Shown here: piece after piece, positions 51,111 to 64,000 of the stretch
Layout of the letters: every line of letters begins with the position of its first letter
Position numbering within the stretch: the first letter of the stretch is position 1
Origin: Neoechinorhynchus agilis
Taxonomy: Eukaryota > Acanthocephala
DNA: 64,000 nt
Direction of reading: 5' to 3'
Assembly: GCA_051530055.1 (NCBI GenBank)
Contig: CM121343.1
Span: 1,736,001-1,800,000 of the forward strand
Position numbers and translations under genes: made by a program
Notes under the pieces: generated by a model
Told to the model about the DNA's origin: nothing
The model's database searches: none
The model's input: the letters and a program-made list of their open reading frames with translations, nothing else

Positions 51111-51760
51111 AAAATCCGCCTCTATGTGGGATAAAGGCTGAAAAAGATAAGGTGCACCCCGGTGGCACTTAGTAAAAGCATCTCTTTAAGAGAAAACAAC
51201 TCTGGAGTAAAAAATAATACTTTATTTAATTCTTTTGTGGATTCCCTCCCTAATTTTCAATATTATATATTCATTTTTTTCTCAAAAAAAGGGCAACAAT
51301 TGTAAATAAGTTGGTTAGAAGGTGCATGCCCTTAAACGAGATGTTTTAAACTGATAAATCGTTTCTTTTGTATTGACGTTCTTAAAGCAACGATCTTAAC
51401 TTTCCTTATAATTTAGTGTTGCCGCGGTTCTATCACTTGCATAATGTTTCTCAATATCTTCAACATTCTGCCTAAACAAATTTTGTCTTTTAAATTCACC
51501 TTCTGTTCTTAAATTTTATTTGGTTGCTCGGGTTACAATGACTAGCAAAAGAGGAAAATATCCACTCATTCCTATTATTGGAATTTCGTTCCTTCGGCAA
51601 ATCCATTCGCTTTCGATGATAGAAAGATTGAAATAGGCGCCGGAGCAGATAACATAGGCTTCAATAAGGGCGTATAACGATGGTTGCCATGGCAACAGGG
51701 TTGTAGATAGTTCAATGTTTCAAAGTGAGCAGACGTATTATTGGAACCTATTGTCCGAGC
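51111..51760. other. Intergenic between arrays C and pseudophosphatase gene
   Basis: No exon recognised. About 51215-51310 resembles 57535-57610 (shared TTTCAATA.TATATCCATTTTT pattern), a diverged dispersed repeat. The last 150 bp are the 5' flank of the next gene. Confidence 0.45.
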
Positions 51761-52255
51761 ATGAGCAAAATCCTACAATATTTGTATATGGGGACAGTTG
51801 ATGACTACAACAACCTCGACAAAGATAATCCAAATAACATAGGAACAACCCTTAATTTTGCTACGGATGATCCCGTTGTTGAGGGAAATGAATTGGAGGC
51901 ATATATCAGTCCAATCTTTGATGGAAGTAATTCGATTATCCACCATGCGCGGAAAACGCGAAATGCGATTCTTGTATACAGCACGATGGGTATTTCAATG
52001 GCATCTACATTCGTCGCCGCGTATTTTATGTGGAGTACTGGAGTTTCCATGGACGACGCCTTGGATGCAATAAATTCACAACGACCATTTTGCGATCCAA
52101 ACGTATCATTACTTAGACAACTACGCGAGTACTCTACGTTTTTAAATACCAACGTTCGACCGAGACGAAGAGTTATGTTAAATTCCAGAATATCTACGAA
52201 TGACAAGGCTCGGATTGTGGCGCTTGCGCGACGTCACCGGGCTGATTCTCATTGA
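51761..52255 (+). CDS. STYX-like dual-specificity pseudophosphatase
   Basis: The product of about 164 aa follows the dual-specificity phosphatase fold: MSKILQYLYMG at the start (family: ILP.L.LG), then the signature region VYSTMGISMASTFVAAYFM, and DALDAINSQRPFCDPN with RQLREY (STYX: RRFCINPN...QLQEY). In the active-site loop HCxxGxSR the His, Cys and Arg are replaced by Tyr, Ser and Met, so it should not hydrolyse phosphate. STYX proteins bind phosphoproteins or F-box partners without catalysis. I used the ATG at 51761; the frame is open back to a GTG at 51725, so an upstream exon is possible. AATAAA lies at 52270. Confidence 0.7.
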   Translation: MSKILQYLYMGTVDDYNNLDKDNPNNIGTTLNFATDDPVVEGNELEAYISPIFDGSNSIIHHARKTRNAILVYSTMGISMASTFVAAYFMWSTGVSMDDALDAINSQRPFCDPNVSLLRQLREYSTFLNTNVRPRRRVMLNSRISTNDKARIVALARRHRADSH

Positions 52256-52399
52256 TTTTTCTGTTATTGAATAAAAGTTCTTTTAATATGTGGTTCTTCA
52301 AACATTGTGTGCCGATAGATTTTTAAATTAAAATTCACATAACTGGATTTTCAGTCACGTTTTTTTTGGGGGGGGGAGAAGCCGAAAAGATAAACATTT

Positions 52400-54665
52400 A
52401 AAGGTGATCGTAAATTCGGATACTGACCACCACCACATCGTTAATTCTATCATCCCCAAAGATTTTCTCGCGATGATGAAGCGAGGCTTCGGCGTTAAAC
52501 ATTACAAATCAATAAAATATATTTTATCCGGGTATTGTGATCACCGAAAAATCGTCAATTCTATCATTCCCAAAGATTTTCTATTGATGATAAAGTGAGG
52601 CTTCGGCGTGAAATATTACAAATCAATAAAATATATTTTATCCGGGTATTGTGATCACCACAACATCGTCAATTCTATCATTCCCAAAGATTTTCTATTG
52701 ATGATAAAGAGAGGCTTCGGCGTGAAATATTACAAATCAATAAAATATATTTTATCGGGGTATTGTGATCACATCAACATCGTCAATTCTATCATTCCAA
52801 AAGATTTTCTATTGATGATAAAGTGAGGCTTCGGCGTGAAATATTTCAAATCAATAAAATATATTTTGTCCGGGTATTGTGATCACCACAACATCGTCAA
52901 TTCTATCATTCCCAAAGATTTTCTATTGATGATAAAGTGAGGCTTCGGCGTGAAATATTTCAAATCAATAAAATATATTTTATCCGGGTATTGTGATCAC
53001 CACAACATCGTCAATTCTATCATTCCCAAAGATTTTCTATTGATGATAAAGCGAGGCTTCGGCGTGAAATATTTCAAATCAATAAAATATATTTTGTCCG
53101 GGTATTGTGATCACCACAACATCGTCAATTCTATCATTCCCAAAGATTTTCTATTGATGATAAAGTGAGGCTTCGGCGTGAAATATTTCAAATCAATAAA
53201 ATATATTTTATCCGAGTATTGTGATCACCAAAACATCGTCAATTCTATCATTCCCAATGATTTTCTATTGATGATAAAGTGAGGCTTCGGCGTGAAATAT
53301 TTCAAATCCATAAAATATATTTTATCCGGGTATTGTGATCACCACAACATCGTCAATTCTATCATTCCCAAAGATTTTCTATTGATGATAAAGCGAGGAT
53401 TCGGCGTGAAATATTTCAAATCCATAAAATATATTTTATCCGGGTATTGTGATCACCACAACATCGTCAATTCTATCATTCCCAAAGATTTTCTATTGAT
53501 GATAAAGTGAGGCTTCGGCGTGAAATATTACAAATCAATAAAATATATTTTATCCGGGTATTGTGATCACCACAACATCGTCAATTCTATCATTCCAAAG
53601 ATTTTCTATTGATGATAAAGTGAGGCTTCGGCGTGAAATATTACAAATCAATAAAATATATTTTATCCGGGTATTGTGATCACCACAACATCGTCAATTC
53701 TATCATCAAACAAAAGGTTCCCAAAATTCATATATCCCAAAGATTTTCAATTGATGATAAAGTGAGGCTTCGGCGTGAAATATTACAAATCAATAAAATA
53801 TATTTTATCCGGGTATTGTGATCACCACAACATCGTCAATTCTATCATTCCCAAAGATTTTCTATTGATGATAAAGTGAGGCTTCGGCGTGAAATATTAC
53901 AAATCAATAAAATATATTTTATCCGGGTATTGTGATCACCACAACATCGTCAATTCTATCATTCCCAAAGATTTTCTATTGATGATAAAGTGAGGCTTCG
54001 GCGTGAAATATTTCAAATCCATAAAATATATTTTATCCGGGTATTGTGATCACCACAACATCGTCAATTCTATCATTCCCAAAGATTTTCTATTGATGAT
54101 AAAGTGAGGCTTCGGCGTGAAATATTTCAAATCAATAAAATATATTTTATCCGGGTATTGTGATCACCACAACATCGTCAATTCTATCATTCCCAAAGAT
54201 TTTCTATTGATGATAAAGTGAGGCTTCGGCGTGAAATATTTCAAATCAATAAAATATATTTTATCCGGGTATTGTGATCACCACAACATCGTCAATTCTA
54301 TCATTCCCAAAGATTTTCTATTGATGATAAAGTGAGGCTTCGGCGTGAAATATTTCAAATCCATAAAATATATTTTATCCGGTATTGTGATCACCACAAC
54401 ATCGTCAATTCTATCATTCCCAAAGATTTTCTATTGATGATAAAGCGAGGATTCGGCGTGAAATATTTCAACCATAAAATATATTTTATCCGGTATTGTG
54501 ATCACCACAACATCGTCAATTCTATCATTCCCAAAAATTTTCAATTGATGATAAAGTGAGGATTCGGCGTGAAATATTACAAACCAATAAAATATATTTT
54601 ATCCGGGTATTGTGATCACCACAACATCGTCAATTCTATCATACCGTAGGATTTTCTTGTGATGA
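52400..54665. repeat. Satellite array D, 114 bp unit, about 20 copies
   Basis: Units contain GTGAAATATTTCAAATCAAT, ATTTTATCCGGGTATTGTGA, TCACCACAACATCGTCAATT and TATTGATGATAAAGTGAGGC. The stretch GAAATATTT...CCGGGTATTGTGATCACC matches the outer end of the Penelope-type module at 7670-7735 and the foldback at 2548-2744. The 114 bp unit is 38 codons, so a 38-aa peptide repeats in one plus frame, often interrupted by a stop; I do not regard it as a gene. Confidence 0.95.
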
Positions 54666-54922
54666 TAAACATATAAATCGTCGTTTTTGGACTGATTATT
54701 TAATAAGCGACATTGGGCTTTTCCAGGACGAATAAATGTTTTGGATCCCTCCCTCTTTTTGCTCTTGTTTGTACTCGTTCAGGTATTCCTTGGACCTTTT
54801 GTTCGAGCGTAGCTTCAAGCAAAAAGAACTTTTAATGAGAAAGGCCCGAAGACAAACCCTTTTTCCGAATTGCAGAATTTGATTCCATTTGGAATTCCGC
54901 ATTGTAGCATTCTTCCGTAATA

Positions 54923-57032
54923 ATGGAAAAAATACATCTCTATCGTGACGCATTAGTCGCTGCTTCTAATCAGGCTACGTTTTTCACCAAAAATATGGAT
55001 GCTGATTCAAAGAAAAATCAATTATCGAAGTTGGTTAATTCAGCGTTGCTCAAAATGGGCGATCAGTGGTGGCAGCGCACAAATTCAACTCGAGGTATGC
55101 TTTTCCGACAGGGAATTCAAAACGATTCAACGTACTGCTATGCTAACTCGGCTTTCCAATCATTATTGGCATGTGATTCATTTTCGAGATTGATGAGCGA
55201 TCTACAACGCAATTGCCCTGCGTTACTAATATGCGATGGAAATGAAACCGATTTTCCTGCTGTCCAACTCTTTGCTACTTTGGCTAATATGGCGGTAAAT
55301 AACGAGACGGTGGACGATCGATATCCCTTAAATCTTCGATTTCTTCAAACCGTTGCAAAAAGCCTTATATCCCAACGAAGTAGGTCAACTGATGGCCAGG
55401 AAGATGTTCATGAGCTTCTCACTGTGATATTGGCTTCACTTGATTCTGAAATTGAAACTTGCATCAACGCTATCCCCAAATCGAAGTATCTGAATGAACC
55501 AGACATAGACGAAGATGGTTTTATACTTGTTGAACCGAGAAAACGTACTATCGCACTTATGTAGTTGCATGTAACCTCGTCAGTTGGCTGCAAGTCATCA
55601 ATCGGCTCGATAGGTTTTATCCCATTGATAGGAATTTTCCTCCTGGAACCCAAAGTCTTTAGCTCTGCTTTCATTGCCATATTGAAAATGTATGAAAACC
55701 TTCAACGTTTTCATTGATCCTTATTCCAGTTTGCCAGTGAAACTTAAAATAGAACACAGCGCTCACCCTGAGTCGATAAACTGGCTGAGTTTGACATTTC
55801 GTAGTTGTGTCGAGGTGGTCAAGTGGACTAATGCCCGTGATCCCGATTAGGGGTCAAGTGGTTCGAATCCGTTACCACCAATGACGCACAGCCAAAGGGG
55901 ACGAAATACCGCAGAAGGGAGGAAACTCACTGATGAGTCCCGCCTCCTGGAGGTATCTGAGGATCCGGAGGAATGTACAAACTCTTAACCGTGCATTAGT
56001 GACTATGTGGTTATATCACTTCTCTGATGTAATTGGTTTGGCTTTATGCCTAAAAAATAAGCCGGACAAGAAAGGGATAGACTAAAATTTAATGATGATA
56101 ACAATACCGGCTTGCCAGTAAAACTTAAAATAAAAATTATCCAATATTTATCCAAAGAAACACCATCCCCTATTCCCCATTTCCGCTTCCAACTCTAATG
56201 GAGATATGTAGTAGCTTTATTAAGTCCGATTTCGAGAAAAAATCCGAAAACGGCCTTACTAAAAACATCGGCGACAAAAACCAAGTTGTATTGTTGTTGT
56301 TTTTGTAAAATTTAACGTACTTTGCTTCGCAACTACAAAGGTTCAGATAAATCAATTGCTGCCGATACATTTCCGAACCCTATTCGTAAGATCTTCCAAG
56401 GAAAAATTAAATATGATATTTACAATTCGGATACCGATGAGTTGGTTTCATCAAATACGGACACGTTCTATACGTTATCCGTGAGTCCGAATGAGGAAAC
56501 GTTGGTGGATTCTCTTTTGAAATACTGTCGAAAGACACGAATCGATGGTCTTGATTTTCCTTCTTATCAGACTGCTGAATTTACTCACTTGCCTGAGTGT
56601 CTTATATTACATCTAAAGTGTTTCAAATTCGAGAGTCACAAAAATGGTAACACACGCGTCAAGAAACTATTTAATCGTATAAAGTTTCCTTTAAATCTAC
56701 GAATTCCAAACAAATGTCTCTACAAACTAACACCTTCAGTGGTTTCCTATCGTCTGTTCGCTGTGATACACCATACTGGAACGGATACCAATCACGGACA
56801 TTTTTATGTTAACGCCTATGCCAAGGATGTACGTGAATGGCTTCGTTTTGACGATGGTAAAGTTACTACGGAAATGGTTAGAGACGTCCACGTGCCTAAA
56901 GTTGGCAGGACTGTACCGTTCATTCTTTTCTATGAAGCAGTCGAACAAAATCGTTCAACATCATTCAGTGTTGCCGCTTCTGCTGCTGCTACGGTACGAA
57001 ATGGACGCGACAGCGGAAGGCGACAACGTTGA
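54923..57032 (+). CDS. Ubiquitin-specific protease (USP family, C19)
   Basis: USPs cleave ubiquitin from proteins. The Cys box is GIQNDSTYCYANSAFQSLL (catalytic Cys in YCY), the Gln-Asp region is DGQEDVHELL, and the His box is HHTGTDTNHGHFYVNAY followed by WLRFDDGKV. All catalytic elements are present. LILHLKCFKFE matches the LxLHLKRF motif. Proposed exons are 54923-55544 and 56341-57032, phase 1, donor AAAC|GTACTA and acceptor TACAAAG|GTTCAG, giving about 437 aa; the donor is not strong. The 796-nt intron holds a SINE. The C-terminus is Ala/Ser/Arg rich. The subfamily is not clear; the compact size resembles short single-domain USPs. Confidence 0.85.
55725..56136 (+). repeat. tRNA-derived SINE
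   Basis: A pol III promoter is present: A box TGGTCAAGTGG at 55816-55826 and B box GGTTCGAATCC at 55860-55870, 44 nt apart as in a real tRNA. The T arm pairs, but the 7-nt acceptor strands do not, so it is not a functional tRNA. The body has hairpins (ACTCACTGATGAGT, CCTCCTGGAGG) and the end reads TTGCCAGTAAAACTTAAAAT. A similar 22-nt sequence at 55730-55752 lies just upstream and may be a flanking repeat or the tail of a preceding copy. Related copies: 32995-33110 (-), 62205-62300 (-), and a tail near 14120-14190. Confidence 0.75.
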
Positions 57033-58979
57033 TGCACCAAGGATTTGACTATGGTGATCAGTATATTGTAAAATGTACCTGTTGTTTAGCAGCACCTTTG
57101 TCCGATTTTTATTCATTTTTGATACGAATACAATTATCCGTCTATTTTCACTCTATCTGGACTAAACTTTGTCATTGAAGGTAAAAAAATTAAGTAATCG
57201 CGTCAAATGGTGATCGGATAATGAGAAAACCGGCGCATTGCCGTTTCATTTAATAATTTTTTAAATCTGTTTAAAATGCAGCAAGTGGAATCAATTTTTA
57301 GCCACTGATTTGAGACCACTAGAATTCCTGGGACCTCCTAATTGTCATCGCGTATTTTCAGCAGGTACTCAAATTACCGGAAACTTCGTAGTTACCTGTA
57401 CTTAAATCGAAATGCCAAAAGACGTCCGTAGTTACGTTCCTTTAAAATACCAACTATCCGTGTTTCTTGGGGAAATAAGTAGGATGAGAGTGTCGTAAGT
57501 CCAACGTGATGTTTTAAGTCCTCCTTTTACCGTTATATTTCCCGATTAACTTTCAATACTTTATATCCATTTTTCTCTCCAAAGAAGCTAACAATTTATG
57601 TTTGTTATTTAGGTCGCTTGTCGACACCCGAGGGAGATCGTTAAAGACGAATATATTTCGACTGATTGAATCGAAATCATTTGATCAATTCAATTGTTCT
57701 TGCATGTTAGATTAAATTGGTTTAAGATGCAAGTAGAATCAATTATTATCCATTCATTTGAGACCATTATGAATCCTGGGACCTTCTGTTCAATGGGTAT
57801 TAATCGGTGAAATGCTGTGGCAAACCCGTGCCAAATAAACACTTTATTGAGATTCGCCTATTATTGAACCTCTCGGGATTGCAGCTTAGATTCTGAGTAA
57901 CTTTGATTTATTATTGCTCAAATCGATTGGATTTACATGGTCAATTTCTTTACTACTTTTAGAGCCGCTTCTCCGACTAATTTTTCCAGGTATTTGGGCT
58001 GGAAAGTAGCGATTCTTGACTCTCAATAAACCTCTTAAAATGTTCTTTTGTATTATTCATGTTTTTATTTTGTTTATTATTGTAAATCTTTAAAGTGTAC
58101 TTCCCTATTATTATCGCCATCCGAAATCATCGGAAAATAAATGACGTTACATTTTCCCCTGTCGTAAAAGAGAATCTAAGTCAAAAACTCTGCACTCTGA
58201 CAAAATAGTCTTGAATTGGATTCACCTTACAGTTTATGTGCCACAATGAATCATGGATAAAAATGTATTTTGGCTTCGGCGTAAGAAATGTCTTTTTGGT
58301 TGGAATGTTAACTCCATCGCGGTATTCGAGTGTTTAATTTCACTTGAATACACCTCACTTTTCTTGCCAGCGAACGATTTAAAGTGAACTTTACCAATCG
58401 TTTGTTCACGGATAGTTATAGAGATGCGTATTTGTAAGGTCTCGTTAGTCCTCATATTGGAACGCCGTTAGAGAGTTTTATCCACAAATATTGAGCCTAT
58501 TTGTTTGCCCATTGGATCCAATACTGTGTTTATCTTCGCCGAATATACGTGGTTGCAATTTTCCAAATAAGATCGCTAACTATTTGTACCAAGTACTTAA
58601 AGTTTAGAAAAATCGATTGAAATTCGTCTAACAAAAATTCTACTACGTCCGTTCCACAATAGTTGTCACATTTGATCAAATTTTACTTCACTTGCGTTAG
58701 ACCTATTTTCAAAAGCAAGAGCTTGTTGAAATGTGTTACTCAAAGCTTTTTTAACGAACTTGGGAACTTAAAAAATAGGTGGGAAAAAATTGTGAGTTAG
58801 AAATAAGTTCAACATTTATTCAATATTTAAAAACTTTTTGTATTCTCCACGATTTCAGCATTGCATTTTAAATTAATGGAGAGTCGACTTTCAACAGATT
58901 ACACTCAGTGTTCCTTCTCAGAATGCGTTAATTTCATTTTGCACCTTTAGAAAATAATTAATACAATTCAAGTTTGGCA
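57033..58979. other. Intergenic with diverged repeats
   Basis: No gene recognised. 57265-57345 and 57713-57790 are diverged direct repeats (TTTGAGACCA.TA..ATCCTGGGACC). 57600-57700 matches 33190-33270 in inverse orientation. The minus frame at 58234-58455 has no family features. Confidence 0.45.
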
Positions 58980-59245
58980 AATCATAAAAAACTACTAACG
59001 TAACGTTTTCCACCAACTATTATGGAACAGAGGCAGCTATGGAATCGGTAAATTCTTTGAGCCTTCTTGTTTTCGATATTTAGTGATAAAGCGGACGTAC
59101 GACAGGTTTGATTCTTAAATAGTTTAGATATTCCTTGCGACATACAGAATTTAAGCATCTCGTAAAAGAGCTTCCACAAAGAATCTTCTTGAAAATGCAG
59201 GTTATGCCGTAGGAAACAAATGAGTGCCTTCGCAACATTTTGACC
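58980..59245 (-). CDS. Possible small exon, family unknown
   Basis: Minus strand, starting after an acceptor-like TTTATTTTCTTTAG at about 59246-59260. Two frames are open for over 50 codons. One reads NVAKALICFLRHNLHFQEDS then LWKLFYEMLKFCMSQGISKL; another reads MLRRHSFVSYGITCIF. It lies 160 nt downstream of the ZnT5-like stop codon on the same strand, so it could be a downstream operon gene or an untranslated remnant. I do not recognise either protein. Confidence 0.25.
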
Positions 59246-59405
59246 TAAAGAAAATAAATGTTATGAACGAGTTGAGAAAACCTTTTGCGGAAATTATTCT
59301 GTGGTGATTGATTCGTCGTGGTCCTATAGAAAGAAATTGGCAAGGGTGATTGTATTATGCCTAATAAATACAGCGCTATTGGCCCGTCCATATTTACATA
59401 AAAGT

Positions 59406-61792
<2,387 letters not shown>

Positions 61793-62078
61793 TATTCCGA
61801 TTTCAAACTTCAATCAATCACTTAAAACCAATCCGACACTCGCGAGTGTGATCGCGGCTGCATCTAGAGATTCTTCCACGTATTAGTCGAGGTTATTCTC
61901 CAATGACGCATTTTTACGGCTAGGATCCATCAACTCGCTATTTCACGGATACTCTTAAATACATTAGCCCATTACGATGCTTGTGGGGATGAAGTTTAGT
62001 TTCGCCAAGATACATAAGCGGATGTTTTATTTTTCTAAGTTTTGCCACCCCCATGAATTTAAATTCACTAATTTACTT
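61793..62078. other. 5' flank of ZnT5-like gene
   Basis: Likely promoter side of the minus-strand transporter. 62043-62075 is a fragment of the foldback family at 24492-24678 (ATTTAAATTCACTAATTTA). Confidence 0.45.
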
Positions 62079-62598
62079 TCCTTCCTCGACTTTTTTAGTT
62101 TTCCATCTTGCCATGAAGTCACACCGATCTCTTACCTCACAGAAGTGATTGAATCACTTAGACTCTGATGCATGCGGTAAAGAGTTTGTAAATCCCCGTC
62201 TGGATTGTCAGATGCCTCCAGGAAACGGGGCTTCCTTCTTCAGCAATATTTCGTCCACTTTGTTTATGCGTCATTGGCGATCGTTGATATTGAACCCTTT
62301 GACCTTGAAACATGGATTCAGGGCTCAAGTTCACTTGACGTTTTCAGCACAAATACGGAATGTACAAACTCGGTCGGTATTGTAGCTCGGGATGATTGTT
62401 GACTTCATAAATGTTTTTACTGGCAAACCTGTTCTATTGATTCCGATTTGGGACATTCCTTCCTCGACTTTTTTAGTTTTCCATCTTGCCATGAAGTCAC
62501 ACCGATCTCTTACATCACAGAAGTGATTGAATCACTTAGACTCTGATGCATGCGGTAAAGAGTTTGTAAATCCCCGTCTGGATTGTCAGATGCCTCCC
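62079..62598. repeat. 142 bp direct duplication with nested SINE fragment
   Basis: 62079-62220 and 62457-62598 are almost identical direct repeats (both from TTCCTTCCTCGACTTTTTTA to GATTGTCAGATGCCTCC). The interval contains a minus-strand SINE body (62215-62310; matches 55880-55955 in inverse orientation, including GGACGAAATATT). The repeats themselves are distantly related to the SINE body, so the block is a nested set of SINE fragments. Confidence 0.75.
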
Positions 62599-62950
62599 GA
62601 GGAGGGGGGAAACTAAATAAAGCCGAGTATACGATGCCGTAAATCTGAATCAACAGAACCGGCTTGCATGTAAAGCATATAAAAGGATGTGTTTAAGTGT
62701 GGTTTTTTTTCACCGCTGGTAATTGTACTCCTTGGACACACAGCTCACGGGTCTGGGTCAGGGAAACGTTCAAAGGGATGTGGAAACTCATTACCGTATG
62801 GTTCAGGGTTTTAGGTGTGATTTTATGCCCTTCCCTGACCCAGATCGATGAGCTGTTATCCCAAGCAGAAAAATTATCACCCTTAAAAAAGAACGCACTT
62901 AAACACAGAATAAAAGTTACTGGCTTGTCAAACTTTAAAAAATAAGCGGA
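62599..62950. other. Intergenic with small inverted repeat
   Basis: An inverted repeat at about 62750-62850 pairs GGGTCTGGGTCAGGGA with TCCCTGACCCAGATC; frames on both strands run through it. No gene is recognised. Confidence 0.4.
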
Positions 62951-62952
62951 TT

Positions 62953-63025
62953 TGTTCTTCATAGTGCTGAAGATATTTGCTTTCGACACGCTGCCGCATT
63001 TATGCAGCAGATTCAGTGGTAAGGG
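62953..63025 (+). pseudogene. Fragment related to the TFIIB-like gene
   Basis: CTTCATAGTGCTGAAGATAT and the following bases to TTTCGA match the TFIIB-like exon at about 41824-41858 almost perfectly; after a gap, GCATTTATGCAGCAG resembles 41891-41912. It is a short, decayed copy of that exon, or part of a lost paralogue. Confidence 0.55.
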
Positions 63026-63608
63026 TAAATGCTAAAGACATTACTAATCCATTTAGTTTCAAGTTTTAATGAAATCCAATTTAAGGGTAACTGGGTTCGT
63101 TCCTAATAGAGTAGCGTCGTGAGTATTAGTAATTCTAAAAAGCGGCAGTTCACGAATGCACTCGAGTGACATATTTTGAAGGAAACATCTTTCCATGAGG
63201 TTTAAATGTTAAAAAGGAAAGTTGCAATACATTTTGGAAAAATAATCAAATGAATAACAAAATATGATTCGATAAAAGAGTTTGTGCTATCTACAACGAT
63301 AATAATTTTCGTTTGAATGAAGATGCTCGCTGAAGTTTAGCAAAGTTTCTAGCCAAAACAACGAAAATAATGAATTAAAAAAAATCAAATTTTTATTTAG
63401 TTTATCCGCAAAAAGTATTTGAAAGGTATGCGAGAGAGTAATACCGTCACGAAAGTTCATATTTTCCAGATTCGATTGTCAATCTTTAGTTTTAAATTCG
63501 GGATGGACACTCAAACGTTCGATTCTCAGGTAAATATGCGATTATTTTTCAGGAAAAGTAAGCATAGTCTCATTTTAGAGCATACAAGAAGACTAAAAAC
63601 AGTCAAAT
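63026..63608. other. Intergenic, no gene seen
   Basis: AT-rich 3' flank of the minus-strand gene at the right edge. The plus frame at 63419-63745 overlaps that gene's exon on the other strand and has no family features. Confidence 0.4.
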
Positions 63609-63984
63609 TTAATCGCCTAATAGATTACGCCTCGCTACATCAGCAATCAAGTCTTCTACTTTATCTACTAGTCCAACTTTTAACATATATTGATATTTGC
63701 TGTCAAACATTGAATATCCTTGAAAGTTTCCTTTTGTTCGCGTAATCGTATTACGGCGATTCATTGGCGGGAATTTAGGGGCCTCCTTTTCAACTTCACA
63801 ATTAACTTTCTTGGTTGATTTTTTTTCAAAACTACTGCTGATGGGCTCAAAAAAATTGTTATAAAACGCGACCTGTTCGTCGTCAAGAGGATAAATCCTT
63901 CTATAATCACCAGTATGATTGTTTTCCCATTCCAGCTGAGATTTGTAGATGCTTTCTATTTTACCCGCAAATTCCGAATCGTTT
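63609..63984 (-). CDS. Last exon of an unrecognised minus-strand gene (partial)
   Basis: The minus strand is open for about 125 codons from an acceptor-like ATAATATAG at the window edge to a TAA at 63609-63611, without an internal start near its beginning. It encodes LEWENNHTGDYRRIYPLDDE, later FPPMNRRNTITRTKGNFQGY, and ends VEDLIADVARRNLLGD. The composition is charged and protein-like, with no membrane segment or known motif. The stop codon defines the 3' end; the rest of the gene lies beyond position 64000. I do not recognise the family. Confidence 0.5.
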
Positions 63985-64000
63985 CTATATTATGGTTTTT

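Noticed and set aside
52404-54559. Repeating 38-residue peptide in array D
   Set aside because: The frame is open only because the unit is 114 bp; stops occur in many units and the sequence is a satellite of non-coding origin.
55809-55882. Functional tRNA gene
   Set aside because: A and B boxes and the T arm fit, but the acceptor strands do not pair and the sequence continues into a repeated SINE body.
62697-62989. Overlapping frames on both strands near 62.7-63.0 kb
   Set aside because: They run through a small inverted repeat, which makes the two strands encode similar peptides; no family match.

Overview
This is a window of a metazoan nuclear genome, AT-rich, with intron-containing genes embedded in a large load of satellites and foldback repeats. 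Most introns are 41-57 nt with GT..AG ends; a few are long because repeats sit inside them. At least four genes have a 3' splice acceptor 0-8 nt before their start codon, and two genes are only 72 nt apart. That fits an invertebrate lineage using spliced-leader trans-splicing (nematode- or flatworm-like), but I cannot name the phylum from the sequence.

Host genes, left to right: an SGK3-type PX-domain AGC kinase (861-4072, +, 14 exons, 498 aa); an alpha-kleisin of the Rad21/Rec8 family (12196-13813, +); a long two-exon protein with degenerate OTU-like segments (15251-19837, -); mitochondrial EF-G2/GFM2 (24848-27127, +) followed closely by CTP synthase (27200-29799, +); a partial, frame-disrupted OGG1-like gene (31393-32301, -); a TFIIB-like gene (41531-42374, +); a STYX-like pseudophosphatase (51761-52255, +); a ubiquitin-specific protease (54923-57032, +); a ZnT5-type zinc transporter with a 13-histidine run (59406-61792, -, 7 exons); and the last exon of an unrecognised minus-strand gene running off the right edge (63609-63984).

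Mobile and repeated DNA: a decayed Penelope-like element with inverted end sequences (6170-7735), a broken Ty3/Gypsy pol remnant (20640-22330), a LINE RT remnant (35270-36018), two 3'-end remnants of another retroelement (30137-30680 and 40690-41160), tRNA-derived SINE copies, and many foldback hairpins. Five large tandem arrays dominate: 83 bp units (7744-12134), 114 bp (23335-24440), about 160 bp (38154-40316), about 148 bp (43080-51110) and another 114 bp family (52400-54665).

The most interesting theme is that the end of the Penelope-like element, several foldbacks and three of the satellites share one module: a CUGANGA-like box, a short hairpin, then GAA followed by a 4-nt palindrome and a cleavage-type nucleotide. 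That is the layout of the minimal hammerhead ribozymes known from Penelope-like elements. The best copy (28459-28511, -) folds on paper with all three stems and a fully conserved core. Much of the satellite DNA here may descend from ribozyme-bearing retroelement ends.
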